Positions 1 to 6,578 of a DNA stretch of 13,339 nt are shown in pieces. The notes beneath the pieces were generated by a model, which had not been told where the DNA came from, made no database searches, and saw only the letters and a program-made list of their open reading frames with translations. Location of the stretch: the NCBI GenBank assembly GCA_913064995.1, contig CAJYBL010000021.1:1-13339 (forward strand), read 5' to 3'. A program made the translations under genes and the position numbers. Each line of letters starts with the position of its first letter. The first letter of the stretch is position 1. This DNA is from an uncultured Alphaproteobacteria bacterium (GTDB taxonomy: Bacteria > Pseudomonadota > Alphaproteobacteria > Puniceispirillales > Puniceispirillaceae).

Positions 1-304
1 CTAGTTGGGCTAATTTTAATTCGATGAAACTTGGCGGTAAATCAGGGTAAGCGATAAAGAGTCTGGCTTCAGCTGCTCGCAAAATTAACGGATCGGCAAA
101 GACACCCCATACCAAGGCTAGTAAAATAGCAGGCACAAGGGTCCAACTTAAAGCGTAAACACCATAGTAATTGACACGCGAGTGGGGTTTATCATTATTT
201 TTTGCTGCTAATGCCTTAACCCGATTAATGCTTAACCAGAATACAACTGCTGACACAGCTAAAGTAAACGCTAAATAAGTATATGGACTACCGATCAATA
301 ACAT
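1..304 (-). CDS. pstC: Phosphate ABC transporter permease PstC, N-terminal part (runs off the window)
   Basis: An open frame read leftward from ATG at 304-302 stays open to base 1, giving about 101 residues. It begins MLLIGSPYTYLAFTLAVSAV, which is a hydrophobic first segment. A short basic loop follows (residues about 32-45), then SRVNYYGVYALSW and a second hydrophobic stretch ending VWGVFADP. This matches the extended N-terminal region of alphaproteobacterial PstC (SxxxYYGxY followed by a membrane segment), which precedes the core permease domain. PstC forms the inner-membrane phosphate channel with PstA, powered by PstB and fed by PstS. It lies 123 bp downstream of pstS on the same strand, as expected. 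An in-frame stop sits at 358-356. TTG codons at 334-326 are alternative starts. No clear Shine-Dalgarno precedes the ATG. The 3' end is missing. Confidence 0.75.
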   Translation of the reverse strand, partial: MLLIGSPYTYLAFTLAVSAVVFWLSINRVKALAAKNNDKPHSRVNYYGVYALSWTLVPAILLALVWGVFADPLILRAAEARLFIAYPDLPPSFIELKLAQL

Positions 305-380
305 GATGACGCTATAGCATCCATACAACAACAAAGAAAGGTGATAAACGCTGATTTAGTCATGACAAGCTTATTGGTCC

Positions 381-416
381 AAGAGAGAAAGCTCAGGCGC
401 CTATTCGCGCCCGAGC
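381..416 (-). terminator. Hairpin between pstS and pstC (attenuator or processing site)
   Basis: On the minus strand GCTCGGGCGC (416-407) pairs with GCGCCTGAGC (400-391) across a 6-nt loop, giving ten base pairs with one G-T wobble. A pyrimidine-rich tail (TTTCTCTCTT) follows. It lies just after the pstS stop and before pstC. A partial terminator or an mRNA-stabilising hairpin here would explain higher output of the binding protein than of the permease, a known arrangement in binding-protein transporter operons. The U-tract is imperfect, so termination is probably partial. The role is inferred. Confidence 0.5.
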
Positions 417-427
417 TTGATGTTTTG

Positions 428-1477
428 TTATAGGTTAGCCAACGCGGCTTTTTGCTTGGCAAAGTCGGCATCTGACATTGGCACCAAACCAGCTGGGAAG
501 AGATAACCATCCATAGACATTGCTTTTTCAGATACAAACTCTTGGACAAATTCTTTCAGCCCAGGAATAACACCAACGTGTTGTGTCTTGACATAAAAGA
601 ACAGTGGGCGCGCTCCCGGATACTTGTATGAAGAGATGTTTTCAAAATTCAACTCGACTCCATCAAGAACCGACGACTGCACTTTGTCTCGGTTTTGGTC
701 AAAAAAGGAATAACCAAAAACTCCAAACAAAGTGGGATCACCTGCCAACTTTTCGATGATTAAGTTATCGTTCTCACCAACCTCGATTGCACCACCATCT
801 TCACGAAGTTTTTTGTATGAATTCTTACTATCACCCTCGTATAAGCCAAGTTTTTTCCAACCAGCTTTCATGAACAGGGAGCCCATCGCATCTCGTGTTC
901 CTGAAGTTGGTGGCGGAACGAGTACTGCAACTTTTTTAGCCGGCAGTCCAAGTGGATCAGTCCCCATTCGGCCAGCTACATATGCATCTACGTCAGCCCA
1001 TGTCGCAAGAGGGTTCGCAACAATCTTACCATCAACCAACACGTCATGTGCAAGAGCTGCCGCTATGTGTGCAATCGAAATTTCGAAACGTACGTTTTTA
1101 TTCACGTTTGAGTTAGGTACAGCGTACAAACTGTTTGAAAATGCAATACCATCATTACCCACGACGAATTCTTGGAATTTTACGTTCGCGGCTTCACAAA
1201 GTTTTGCCTCTTTAGACTTCATTGCACGGGAAGCGTTAGTGATATCTGGGTGCTCTACCCCAATACCTTTGCAAAAAAGTTTCATGCCACCGCCTGAACC
1301 TGTGGATTCGATAACTGGTGTTTTAAAGCCGCTGGACTGGCCAAATTTTTCAGCAACAATCGTTGCAAAAGGATAAACAGTTGACGATCCCACGATTGAG
1401 ATCTGGTCACGAGCCTGCGCTCCTGATGAGATTGCTAAACTAGCAACTATGCCCACAAGAAAAGGGGTTACACGCAT
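428..1477 (-). CDS. pstS: Periplasmic phosphate-binding protein PstS
   Basis: This is the high-affinity phosphate-binding subunit of the PstSCAB importer, 349 aa. A signal peptide with a basic start and hydrophobic core ends near SGAQA (about residue 22). The mature protein opens with ISIVGSSTVYPF (residues 26-37), the first phosphate-binding loop. It continues with ESTGSGGGMKLFC (57-69), ASR (82-84) and PPPTSGTRDAMG (188-199), the loops that cradle phosphate in PstS proteins. The C-terminal lobe (GYSFFDQN, YPGARPLFFYVK) is also typical. An AGGAGA Shine-Dalgarno lies just upstream of the ATG, supporting this start. A strong Pho-box array lies 71 bp upstream and pstC follows, so the gene should be induced by PhoB under phosphate limitation. 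Confidence 0.95.
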   Translation of the reverse strand: MRVTPFLVGIVASLAISSGAQARDQISIVGSSTVYPFATIVAEKFGQSSGFKTPVIESTGSGGGMKLFCKGIGVEHPDITNASRAMKSKEAKLCEAANVKFQEFVVGNDGIAFSNSLYAVPNSNVNKNVRFEISIAHIAAALAHDVLVDGKIVANPLATWADVDAYVAGRMGTDPLGLPAKKVAVLVPPPTSGTRDAMGSLFMKAGWKKLGLYEGDSKNSYKKLREDGGAIEVGENDNLIIEKLAGDPTLFGVFGYSFFDQNRDKVQSSVLDGVELNFENISSYKYPGARPLFFYVKTQHVGVIPGLKEFVQEFVSEKAMSMDGYLFPAGLVPMSDADFAKQKAALANL

Positions 1478-1548
1478 TTTTTTCTCCTACGTTCACAATC
1501 TGTCAAACGATCCATATCGTCTGATCGATTCGGGTTTAGCGATCGACT

Positions 1549-1588
1549 GTGACAGTTAGGTGACAGCGATGTTACAGTTTTATGACAA
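1549..1588 (-). promoter_or_regulatory. Four-repeat Pho box array upstream of pstS
   Basis: Reading the minus strand from 1588 there are four 7-mers at exact 11-bp steps: TTGTCAT, CTGTAAC, CTGTCAC, CTGTCAC. They are separated by 4-bp spacers (AAAA, ATCG, CTAA). The PhoB consensus is a pair of CTGTCAT-like 7-mers with a 4-bp AT-rich spacer, so this is equivalent to two adjoining Pho boxes. In PhoB promoters the array replaces the -35. A weak -10 candidate (TAAACC, 1538-1533) lies about 10 bp downstream, ahead of the pstS start at 1477. Confidence 0.85.
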
Positions 1589-1806
1589 AGGTGGTTTTTT
1601 GAAAATATATGAACAGCTGAGCACATCTTGAACTCGCCACTCCACATTCCAAAAGCCGCGGGAAATATTCAGGAAAATTGTTTCAAGGGCTTAATTGTTT
1701 ATGGGCTTACGGACATTGGCCCCATCAATAGCATAGATTATTTTTGACGATATTGTGATCGCTCGGCCCAAAACCCCATTATGGCATCGCCCTGAACTAG
1801 GCCCGC
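1589..1806. other. Intergenic stretch between the pstS promoter and the EamA gene
   Basis: Together with the pstS leader and Pho array this makes a 329-bp gene-free gap. I see no tRNA-like cloverleaf, no credible short gene, and no convincing terminator for the upstream exporter gene. The only local structure is a short direct repeat GGGCTTA at 1688-1694 and 1702-1708, plus a small imperfect stem around 1747-1760. No function is assigned. Confidence 0.4.
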
Positions 1807-2709
1807 TCAATCAGCGGTGCTGTATTTATTGTCTTTTTTTGGCGACACAAGCATTAAACCTATCAACATTGTGACAAGAGACACCCATACCCAAATCGAA
1901 TGACTTTCGTTAAAAATGATAATACCCCAAAATACACCTGCTAATGTAACAATATACCCAACTTGACTGGCAAACAGTGGGCCAGATTTCTCAATGCAGA
2001 TAACGAATAATGCATATGCAGTAGCGTTAATAACAGCCATTCCAATAATGATTAGTTCGAGACTCCCAATTGGGATTTCTAAAAAGAAAAAACTGTCTGT
2101 TGCTTTTGCAGCCAATGCTAAAAAGATCGATGCGCTTATGTGCATTCCACAGGCAAGCCTAATTGGGCCAACATCGCTGCTACCGCGCGTTGCCAAATAT
2201 ATATTCTCAATTGCATAACAAAGTGAACTTACGCACCCGAGTAAAACCCAAATGAGAGAAGTTTCAGACGGCAAACTGTTTTCAGGACTTACAAGTAGAA
2301 AAATCGATATGGCGCCGAACAAAATTCCCGTGACACGTTTCGCAGAAAAAAATTCAGTTCGCAGAAGCAGAGCAAGTGCATAGGTAAGAATTGGGACGAG
2401 TGTCACTGTAATTGACAACACGCCAGCAGACAGATTGGGGGCAGCATAATAGAAGCATGTTGTTGGTATTGCGGCACCCAACAACCCTACGATTAAATAT
2501 AATTTAATTAATTGCCAACTAAGAGAAATTTTTGTTCGACGGAAAAAAACAAAAACCAGAAGTAAAAGACCCGCCAAAATACATTGCCAGAACGCAATTC
2601 CTATCGGTGTGGTTCCATCAACTGCAGCAAGTTTGGCTAATGAGAACCCCAGCCCCCAAGCACCACCCATATACAACAGACCCAAATAGGGTAGAGCGTT
2701 ATTTAGCAT
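1807..2709 (-). CDS. DMT-superfamily transporter with two EamA domains
   Basis: A 300-aa, very hydrophobic protein with about ten membrane segments in two homologous halves (roughly residues 8-140 and 150-288). This is the standard size and layout of EamA/RhaT-type drug/metabolite transporters. The first half carries GGAWGLGFSLAKLA and, after its fourth or fifth helix, LRTEFFSAKRVTGILFG, the typical charged loop (E...R..G) of the family. The substrate cannot be read from sequence; relatives export amino acids, nucleosides or other small metabolites. It stands 159 bp downstream of zur, so whether it belongs to the zinc operon is uncertain. The ATG at 2709 has only a poor Shine-Dalgarno. Family certain, substrate unknown. 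Confidence 0.85.
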   Translation of the reverse strand: MLNNALPYLGLLYMGGAWGLGFSLAKLAAVDGTTPIGIAFWQCILAGLLLLVFVFFRRTKISLSWQLIKLYLIVGLLGAAIPTTCFYYAAPNLSAGVLSITVTLVPILTYALALLLRTEFFSAKRVTGILFGAISIFLLVSPENSLPSETSLIWVLLGCVSSLCYAIENIYLATRGSSDVGPIRLACGMHISASIFLALAAKATDSFFFLEIPIGSLELIIIGMAVINATAYALFVICIEKSGPLFASQVGYIVTLAGVFWGIIIFNESHSIWVWVSLVTMLIGLMLVSPKKDNKYSTAD

Positions 2710-2868
2710 TATTCTGTTAGATCATTAGTGCAGCAAGAAGACAATGCACATTTGAATTAGGGCAACTTGCTTGGTTGAGAAATATGCATAGCAGTCTGCG
2801 GCTCGCTAACTGTCAGTTTGATGCCGATTATCAAAATTTTTCTTTGGTCTACACTATGGCAAATTATC

Positions 2869-3282
2869 CTAACTAGCCTCACACTGATCGCATCGACCAT
2901 GGATCTCAATTATTGACCGATCCGCAACAAAGCCACTCTTTTTGGAAATTTTTGCTAAATTGCTAGTAAGGTTTTCATCAAAAAACTCATTAACACTGCC
3001 ACAATCATTACAAATAGCGAAAACGGGTGTTGAGTCATGCTCTGCATCACAACATAGAGTCCAAGCATTAAGGCTCTCAAGGCGGTGAACTATCTTAAGC
3101 TCAATCAACTGATCTAAAGTTCTGTATATTTGAAGTGGCGCCTTCAAACCGTGTTCTCGCAATTGATCGAGTAATTCGTATGCTCCAACCGGTTGTTTGG
3201 CCTTTCGTAAGGCTTTGAGTACCAATAATTGATTTTTAGTTAGCGCCTGTTTTTTCGTCAGTTTGTTTTTCACTGTTTTCAT
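2869..3282 (-). CDS. zur: Zinc uptake regulator Zur (Fur family)
   Basis: A 137-aa Fur-family repressor. The N-terminal winged helix includes LTKNQLLVLKAL and the recognition region PLQIYRTLDQLIELKIVHRLES (about 49-70). The C-terminal domain shows the structural zinc site C91-x2-C94 with C131-x2-C134. It also has residues matching the E. coli Zur sensing site: H66, C77, probably H82, and E99. The IEIHGRCDQC ending is Zur-like rather than Fur-like. With zinc bound it should repress the znu genes. It is the last gene of znuC-znuB-zur, 38 bp after znuB. GGAGG (3288-3284) lies only one base before the ATG at 3282. The in-frame GTG at 3273 is better spaced and may be the real start, which would give 134 aa. 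Confidence 0.92.
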   Translation of the reverse strand: MKTVKNKLTKKQALTKNQLLVLKALRKAKQPVGAYELLDQLREHGLKAPLQIYRTLDQLIELKIVHRLESLNAWTLCCDAEHDSTPVFAICNDCGSVNEFFDENLTSNLAKISKKSGFVADRSIIEIHGRCDQCEAS

Positions 3283-3320
3283 ACCTCCGGAGCACTGCTT
3301 GAATTGTGGCTGTCACTTTT

Positions 3321-4115
3321 CTATTTTTTGAATTTTGGAAACGGCAGAACTGACGTAATGAAGAAAGCTAGAGCTGCAACTACGATGCTCGGTCCAGCTG
3401 GTGTGTCCCATTCAAGTGACCCCTCAAGACCCAGCCAGACACTCCCTGCGCCTAATACTGAAGCCATTACCGCCATGACTTCAGGGTTACCTGAAAATCG
3501 TCTTGCGGTCGCAGCAGGAATAATAAGCAAAGCAGTAATTAACAAAACCCCCACAATTTTCATTGAAATTGCGATTACTCCAGCCATTAATACCATGAAT
3601 ACGAAGTTGGCTAAGTCCGGCCTCAAGCCCTCAGCAACAGCAATGTCATAGCTTACAGTTGAAGCAAGTAGTGATTTCCAAATAAGTGACACAATAGCTA
3701 TAACTGCTAACCCGCCACACCAGATGATTATAATGTCCCTCACTGTGATCGCGAGAATATCGCCAAAAAGGAATCCCATTAAATCAACTCTAACCCATGT
3801 CATGAATGCAAGCACTACCAAGCCAACCGCTAATGTCGCGTGCGCAAGCAGTCCGAGCAACGCATCAGAAGACAGGCTGGCTCGACGTTGCAACAGTATC
3901 AGTAGCAGTGAGACAGCTACCGAAATTATAAAAACAGTGAGGGTGATGTTCATGTCAAGAAGAAGAGCCATTGCCACACCTAACAATGCTGAATGCGATA
4001 GGGTGTCGCCAAAATACGCAAGCCGGCGCCAAACTATAAAACACCCAAGTGGACCAGCTAACAGAGCCACGCCCACGCCCCCCACGACTGCACGAATAAA
4101 AAAATCATCAAGCAT
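3321..4115 (-). CDS. znuB: Zinc ABC transporter permease ZnuB
   Basis: A 264-aa integral membrane protein of the ABC-3 family, with about eight hydrophobic segments. It forms the inner-membrane channel for zinc delivered by ZnuA and powered by ZnuC. Diagnostic stretches are GPLGCFIVWRRLAYFGDTLS (21-40) at the first loop, GFLFGDIL (114-121), and the coupling region around AVAEGLRPDLANF (159-171). The helix after it, KIVGVLLITALLIIPAATA, is also typical. Length is normal for the family. The start overlaps the end of znuC by 8 bp (ATGCTTGA) and GGTGA lies six bases upstream, so the two are translationally coupled. zur follows 38 bp later on the same strand. Confidence 0.93.
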   Translation of the reverse strand: MLDDFFIRAVVGGVGVALLAGPLGCFIVWRRLAYFGDTLSHSALLGVAMALLLDMNITLTVFIISVAVSLLLILLQRRASLSSDALLGLLAHATLAVGLVVLAFMTWVRVDLMGFLFGDILAITVRDIIIIWCGGLAVIAIVSLIWKSLLASTVSYDIAVAEGLRPDLANFVFMVLMAGVIAISMKIVGVLLITALLIIPAATARRFSGNPEVMAVMASVLGAGSVWLGLEGSLEWDTPAGPSIVVAALAFFITSVLPFPKFKK

Positions 4116-4932
4116 TTCGTTTCACCGAGACATGGCTAGTGTTTTCTCTCCCAAGTTGGGCACTTGCGTTCGGTTCCACTTCTGTGATTTTTCTAACAGT
4201 CTGATCTGCCAAATGCTCATGGTCGTGGTGGTGTTTATAGAATGCAAGCTCATTAGCAGCGCGATCCCCAAATAAGGCTCTAAATTCAGGTTCAGTTGCT
4301 ACAACTGCTGGCGTTCCTGAGCAACAAACATGGCCGTTCAAGCAAATGACGCGGTCAGTACTGGACATCACTACATGTAGGTCATGAGATATCAGTACAA
4401 TACCACAATTTAACTCGTTTCGAATTTTTTCAATTAATTTGTATAACGCAATTTCACCATTAAAATCTACGCCTTGAACCGGTTCATCAAGCACTAAAAA
4501 TTGAGGTGAGTGGGCTATAGCGCGAGCAAGCAGAACCCGCTGAAACTCTCCACCCGATAGAATTCTGACCTCAGCATCATATAGGTGTTCAGTCTCAGTC
4601 ATAGACAGCACTCTTTTGATTTCTTTTTTTTGCAAAGACCTCGTCAGTGATATGAAACGATTAACCCTAAGAGGCATGGTCCAGTCTATAGAAAGCCTCT
4701 GGGGCACATAACTTACCCGAGCATTTTCACGCCGATAGACGCTACCCTCGCTAGGCGTCATAATCCCTAGTGCCATTTTTGCAGTTGTTGATTTGCCAGA
4801 GCCATTTGGACCTATCAAAGTGACAATTTCGCCTGCGCTGACACTCATCGATACCTCGCGCACAAGCCATTTATTAGAAATGGAAAGGCCAGCACCGTCT
4901 AAAGCAACCAACGTGTCTTTACCAACATTCAT
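4108..4932 (-). CDS. znuC: Zinc ABC transporter ATP-binding protein ZnuC
   Basis: A 274-aa ABC ATPase that energises zinc import with ZnuB and ZnuA. All ATPase motifs are intact: Walker A GPNGSGKST (41-49), Q-loop at Q78 in YVPQR, signature LSGGEFQR (125-132), Walker B FLVLDEP (145-151), and switch histidine H183 in ISHD. After the ATPase core the C-terminus carries a histidine-rich patch HHHDHEH (234-240), a frequent feature of ZnuC and a possible zinc-sensing or buffering site. The gene diverges from znuA across a 127-bp region with a Zur palindrome and overlaps znuB by 8 bp. The Shine-Dalgarno before 4932 is weak. The alternative ATG at 4928 is in another frame. Confidence 0.94.
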   Translation of the reverse strand: MNVGKDTLVALDGAGLSISNKWLVREVSMSVSAGEIVTLIGPNGSGKSTTAKMALGIMTPSEGSVYRRENARVSYVPQRLSIDWTMPLRVNRFISLTRSLQKKEIKRVLSMTETEHLYDAEVRILSGGEFQRVLLARAIAHSPQFLVLDEPVQGVDFNGEIALYKLIEKIRNELNCGIVLISHDLHVVMSSTDRVICLNGHVCCSGTPAVVATEPEFRALFGDRAANELAFYKHHHDHEHLADQTVRKITEVEPNASAQLGRENTSHVSVKRNA

Positions 4933-4971
4933 GCTGCTTAATCTCTTTTTCTTTTAAGTTTAATCGCCCGG

Positions 4972-5001
4972 TTGACAAGTATATCGCTACATTGCTACGA
5001 A
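4972..5001 (+). promoter_or_regulatory. Putative znuA promoter
   Basis: A perfect TTGACA at 4972-4977 is followed 18 bp later by TACGAA (4996-5001), a weak -10. The predicted transcription start would fall near 5008, directly at the Zur palindrome (5010-5022). That is the expected geometry for zinc-dependent repression. The -10 match is only 3 of 6, so the exact start is uncertain. Confidence 0.45.
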
Positions 5002-5009
5002 AGGGAAGT

Positions 5010-5022
5010 GTTATAACATAAC
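5010..5022. promoter_or_regulatory. Zur operator between znuC and znuA
   Basis: GTTATAACATAAC is an inverted repeat (GTTAT-N3-ATAAC). It closely matches the core of the known proteobacterial Zur box (TGTTATA-N-TATAACA type), and it lies in the only gap between the divergent znuC and znuA genes. It overlaps the -10 of the leftward promoter and sits at the likely start of the rightward one, so one dimer site could silence both. The regulator gene zur is two genes away. The assignment rests on motif and context. Confidence 0.75.
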
Positions 5023-5044
5023 GTTTTATTATTTTATTGTCAAA
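5015..5044 (-). promoter_or_regulatory. Putative znuC-znuB-zur promoter
   Basis: On the minus strand TTGACA (5044-5039) is followed after 18 bp by TATGTT (5020-5015), a 4 of 6 match to TATAAT. The -10 lies inside the Zur palindrome, so Zur binding would block RNA polymerase directly. Because zur is in this operon, it would be autoregulated. Confidence 0.5.
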
Positions 5045-5059
5045 AGACTTGGAGAAAAA

Positions 5060-6067
5060 ATGCGTGTAAATAAAACTGCAACTATTCTTTGGGCCCTCAG
5101 CTCATTGGGAGTTTCTGCAGCGAATGCCGACGTCAGCGTCGTAACGTCGATAAAGCCCGTTCACTCACTCGTCTCTAGTGTAATGCAGGGAGTTGGCTCG
5201 CCAACAGTGATTATTGAAGGGGCTGGATCCCCGCACACCTACTCTCTCAAGCCATCACAGGCCAAGCAGCTGCAAGATGCTGATTTAGTTTTTTGGATGG
5301 GAGATGAGTTGGAGACATTTTTGGAAGGACCAATTCAAAATATTGCCAAAAATGCCAAATCAATAAAGTTGATTGACTCCCACGGACTGAAAAAAATTAA
5401 ATTCAGAGAAGGCGGAATGTTTGACGAGCATGATGATCACGATGATCATGATGACCACGACAAGGAAAAGCACGCCAAGGATGATCATGACGACCACGGC
5501 AAGGAAAAACACGCCAAGGATGATCATGATGACCACGGGCATGGTGAATTTGACCCACATGTATGGCTGGACCCAATCAACGCAAAAGCGATTGTTCATG
5601 AAATAGAAGAGGCGTTGGTCAAAGCAGATCCAAAAAATGCAAAAAAATATGAAGCCAATGCAGACAGAACAGCCGGGGAGTTAGACCAACTCGTGAAAGA
5701 GTTGCGTGCGCAATTAGAACCCGTTCAAGAAAAGGGCTTTATTGTTTTCCATGATGCGTATCAATATTTCGAACAACGATTTGGTGTATCAGCTATCGGC
5801 TCTATAACGGTATCACCTGAAGTTATGCCTGGCGCTGAGCGAGTGAGTGACTTGAGGAATAAAATCAGAGATTTGAAAGCCACGTGCGTTTTCTCAGAGC
5901 CACAGTTTGAGCCAAAACTGGCAACCACTCTTGTGGAGGGCACAGACGCCCGAACAGGTGTTCTTGATCCACTTGGAGCGTCAATAACCAAAGGACCAGA
6001 TCTCTATTTCCAGCTTGTACGCGAAATGGCTCGGTCGATGAAAGAATGTCTTTCAGCCAAGAGCTAA
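5060..6067 (+). CDS. znuA: Periplasmic zinc-binding protein ZnuA
   Basis: A 335-aa solute-binding protein (cluster A-I metal binders) that captures periplasmic zinc for ZnuBC. A signal peptide ends around VSAANA (residue 23). Metal ligands match E. coli ZnuA: H59 in GAGSPHTYSLKPSQ, H167 in FDPHVWLDP, and H231 in FHDAYQYFE. C276 and C330 are 54 residues apart, the same spacing as the E. coli disulfide. Between the first two ligands lies an acidic and histidine-rich loop (about 122-161) with 13-residue tandem repeats, the hallmark flexible zinc-trapping loop. GGAGA at 5051-5055 supports the start. The gene diverges from znuC and is followed 64 bp later by a DUF1289 gene on the same strand. Confidence 0.95.
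   Translation: MRVNKTATILWALSSLGVSAANADVSVVTSIKPVHSLVSSVMQGVGSPTVIIEGAGSPHTYSLKPSQAKQLQDADLVFWMGDELETFLEGPIQNIAKNAKSIKLIDSHGLKKIKFREGGMFDEHDDHDDHDDHDKEKHAKDDHDDHGKEKHAKDDHDDHGHGEFDPHVWLDPINAKAIVHEIEEALVKADPKNAKKYEANADRTAGELDQLVKELRAQLEPVQEKGFIVFHDAYQYFEQRFGVSAIGSITVSPEVMPGAERVSDLRNKIRDLKATCVFSEPQFEPKLATTLVEGTDARTGVLDPLGASITKGPDLYFQLVREMARSMKECLSAKS
5459..5536 (+). repeat. Two 39-bp tandem repeats coding the His/Asp-rich loop of ZnuA
   Basis: Copy one (5459-5497) encodes DKEKHAKDDHDDH and copy two (5498-5536) encodes GKEKHAKDDHDDH. They differ by one residue plus a few silent bases. They follow shorter DDH triplet repeats (about 5430-5458). The repeats probably arose by replication slippage, and each copy adds three histidines and five aspartates to the loop. 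Confidence 0.9.
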
Positions 6068-6131
6068 TGCACTAGTGACTAAACCCAGTCGGCGCAGCTA
6101 GCAGCCACCATTGAAAATTTGTATTTGCTCA

Positions 6132-6311
6132 ATGAAAAAAAACAAGAGCCCATGTATTGATGTTTGTAGCTTCTCTGCACCTCACGGTTGGTGTATCGGG
6201 TGCGGCCGCACTCGCGACGAATGTGACAGCTGGAAGAAAATAAAACCTTATGAATTTAAGATCCTTCAAAAACAATTAAGAAAAAGAATGCACAAAATGA
6301 CAGAGAGTTAA
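6132..6311 (+). CDS. Small cysteine-rich DUF1289 protein
   Basis: A 59-aa protein beginning MKKNKSPCID, which fits the normal DUF1289 start. The same frame extends to a TTG at 6111, but neither start has a good Shine-Dalgarno. Family signature: SPCIDVC, then GWCIGCGRT and a conserved W in DSWKKI. The cysteines are C8, C12, C21, C24 and C31, so a zinc or iron-sulfur site is plausible but unproven for the family. The biochemical role of DUF1289 is not known to me. It lies 64 bp after znuA on the same strand and just before a terminator, so it is probably cotranscribed with znuA and shares Zur control. Confidence 0.8.
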   Translation: MKKNKSPCIDVCSFSAPHGWCIGCGRTRDECDSWKKIKPYEFKILQKQLRKRMHKMTES

Positions 6312-6378
6312 AGCGGTTTTAAATTAACTAAAATATAGTTGAGCATTGTTAAAAAAGTACAATTTTTATTAACGATAA

Positions 6379-6405
6379 AGCCCACAAAACGGCGGGCTAT
6401 TTTTT
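6379..6405 (+). terminator. Intrinsic terminator between DUF1289 and phoR
   Basis: AGCCC (6379-6383) pairs with GGGCT (6394-6398), and one further C-G pair lies inside across a mismatch. A run of six T follows (6400-6405). It ends the znuA-DUF1289 transcript. In the opposite direction the mismatch becomes a G-T wobble, giving a 7-bp stem, but the trailing T-run is poorer. It may weakly terminate phoR transcripts too. Confidence 0.8.
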
Positions 6406-6578
6406 CTAATTAGATGATAACGCTACTATCATAAGCATAGGAGTATGGCATGCATGCTTGTTATTTCTAACCAAGCTAATTGGAAGCACTTATTAGAATT
6501 AACATGTCAGTTTACATATCAATAACTCATCTTCAACAGGCACATTCTGTTCGTCAATTTATGCGTCAAACAGGAACT

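Noticed and set aside
295..549. Minus-strand frame spanning the pstS end and pstC start
   Set aside because: It overlaps both recognised genes in another frame and encodes no recognisable domain.
732..1376. Long plus-strand frame opposite pstS
   Set aside because: It lies wholly within pstS, which has clear motifs, a signal peptide and a Shine-Dalgarno. The antisense frame is low-complexity and recognisably a shadow.
1589..1806. Search for a tRNA, small RNA or att site in the pstS-EamA gap
   Set aside because: No cloverleaf, no repeat pair typical of integration and no hairpin with a T-tract was found.
6445..6525. A 26-codon plus-strand frame (MACMLVISN...) with AGGAG nearby, in the gap between DUF1289 and phoR
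   Set aside because: AGGAG is one base from the first ATG and about ten from the second. The peptide matches no family I recognise and the frame is short enough to arise by chance.
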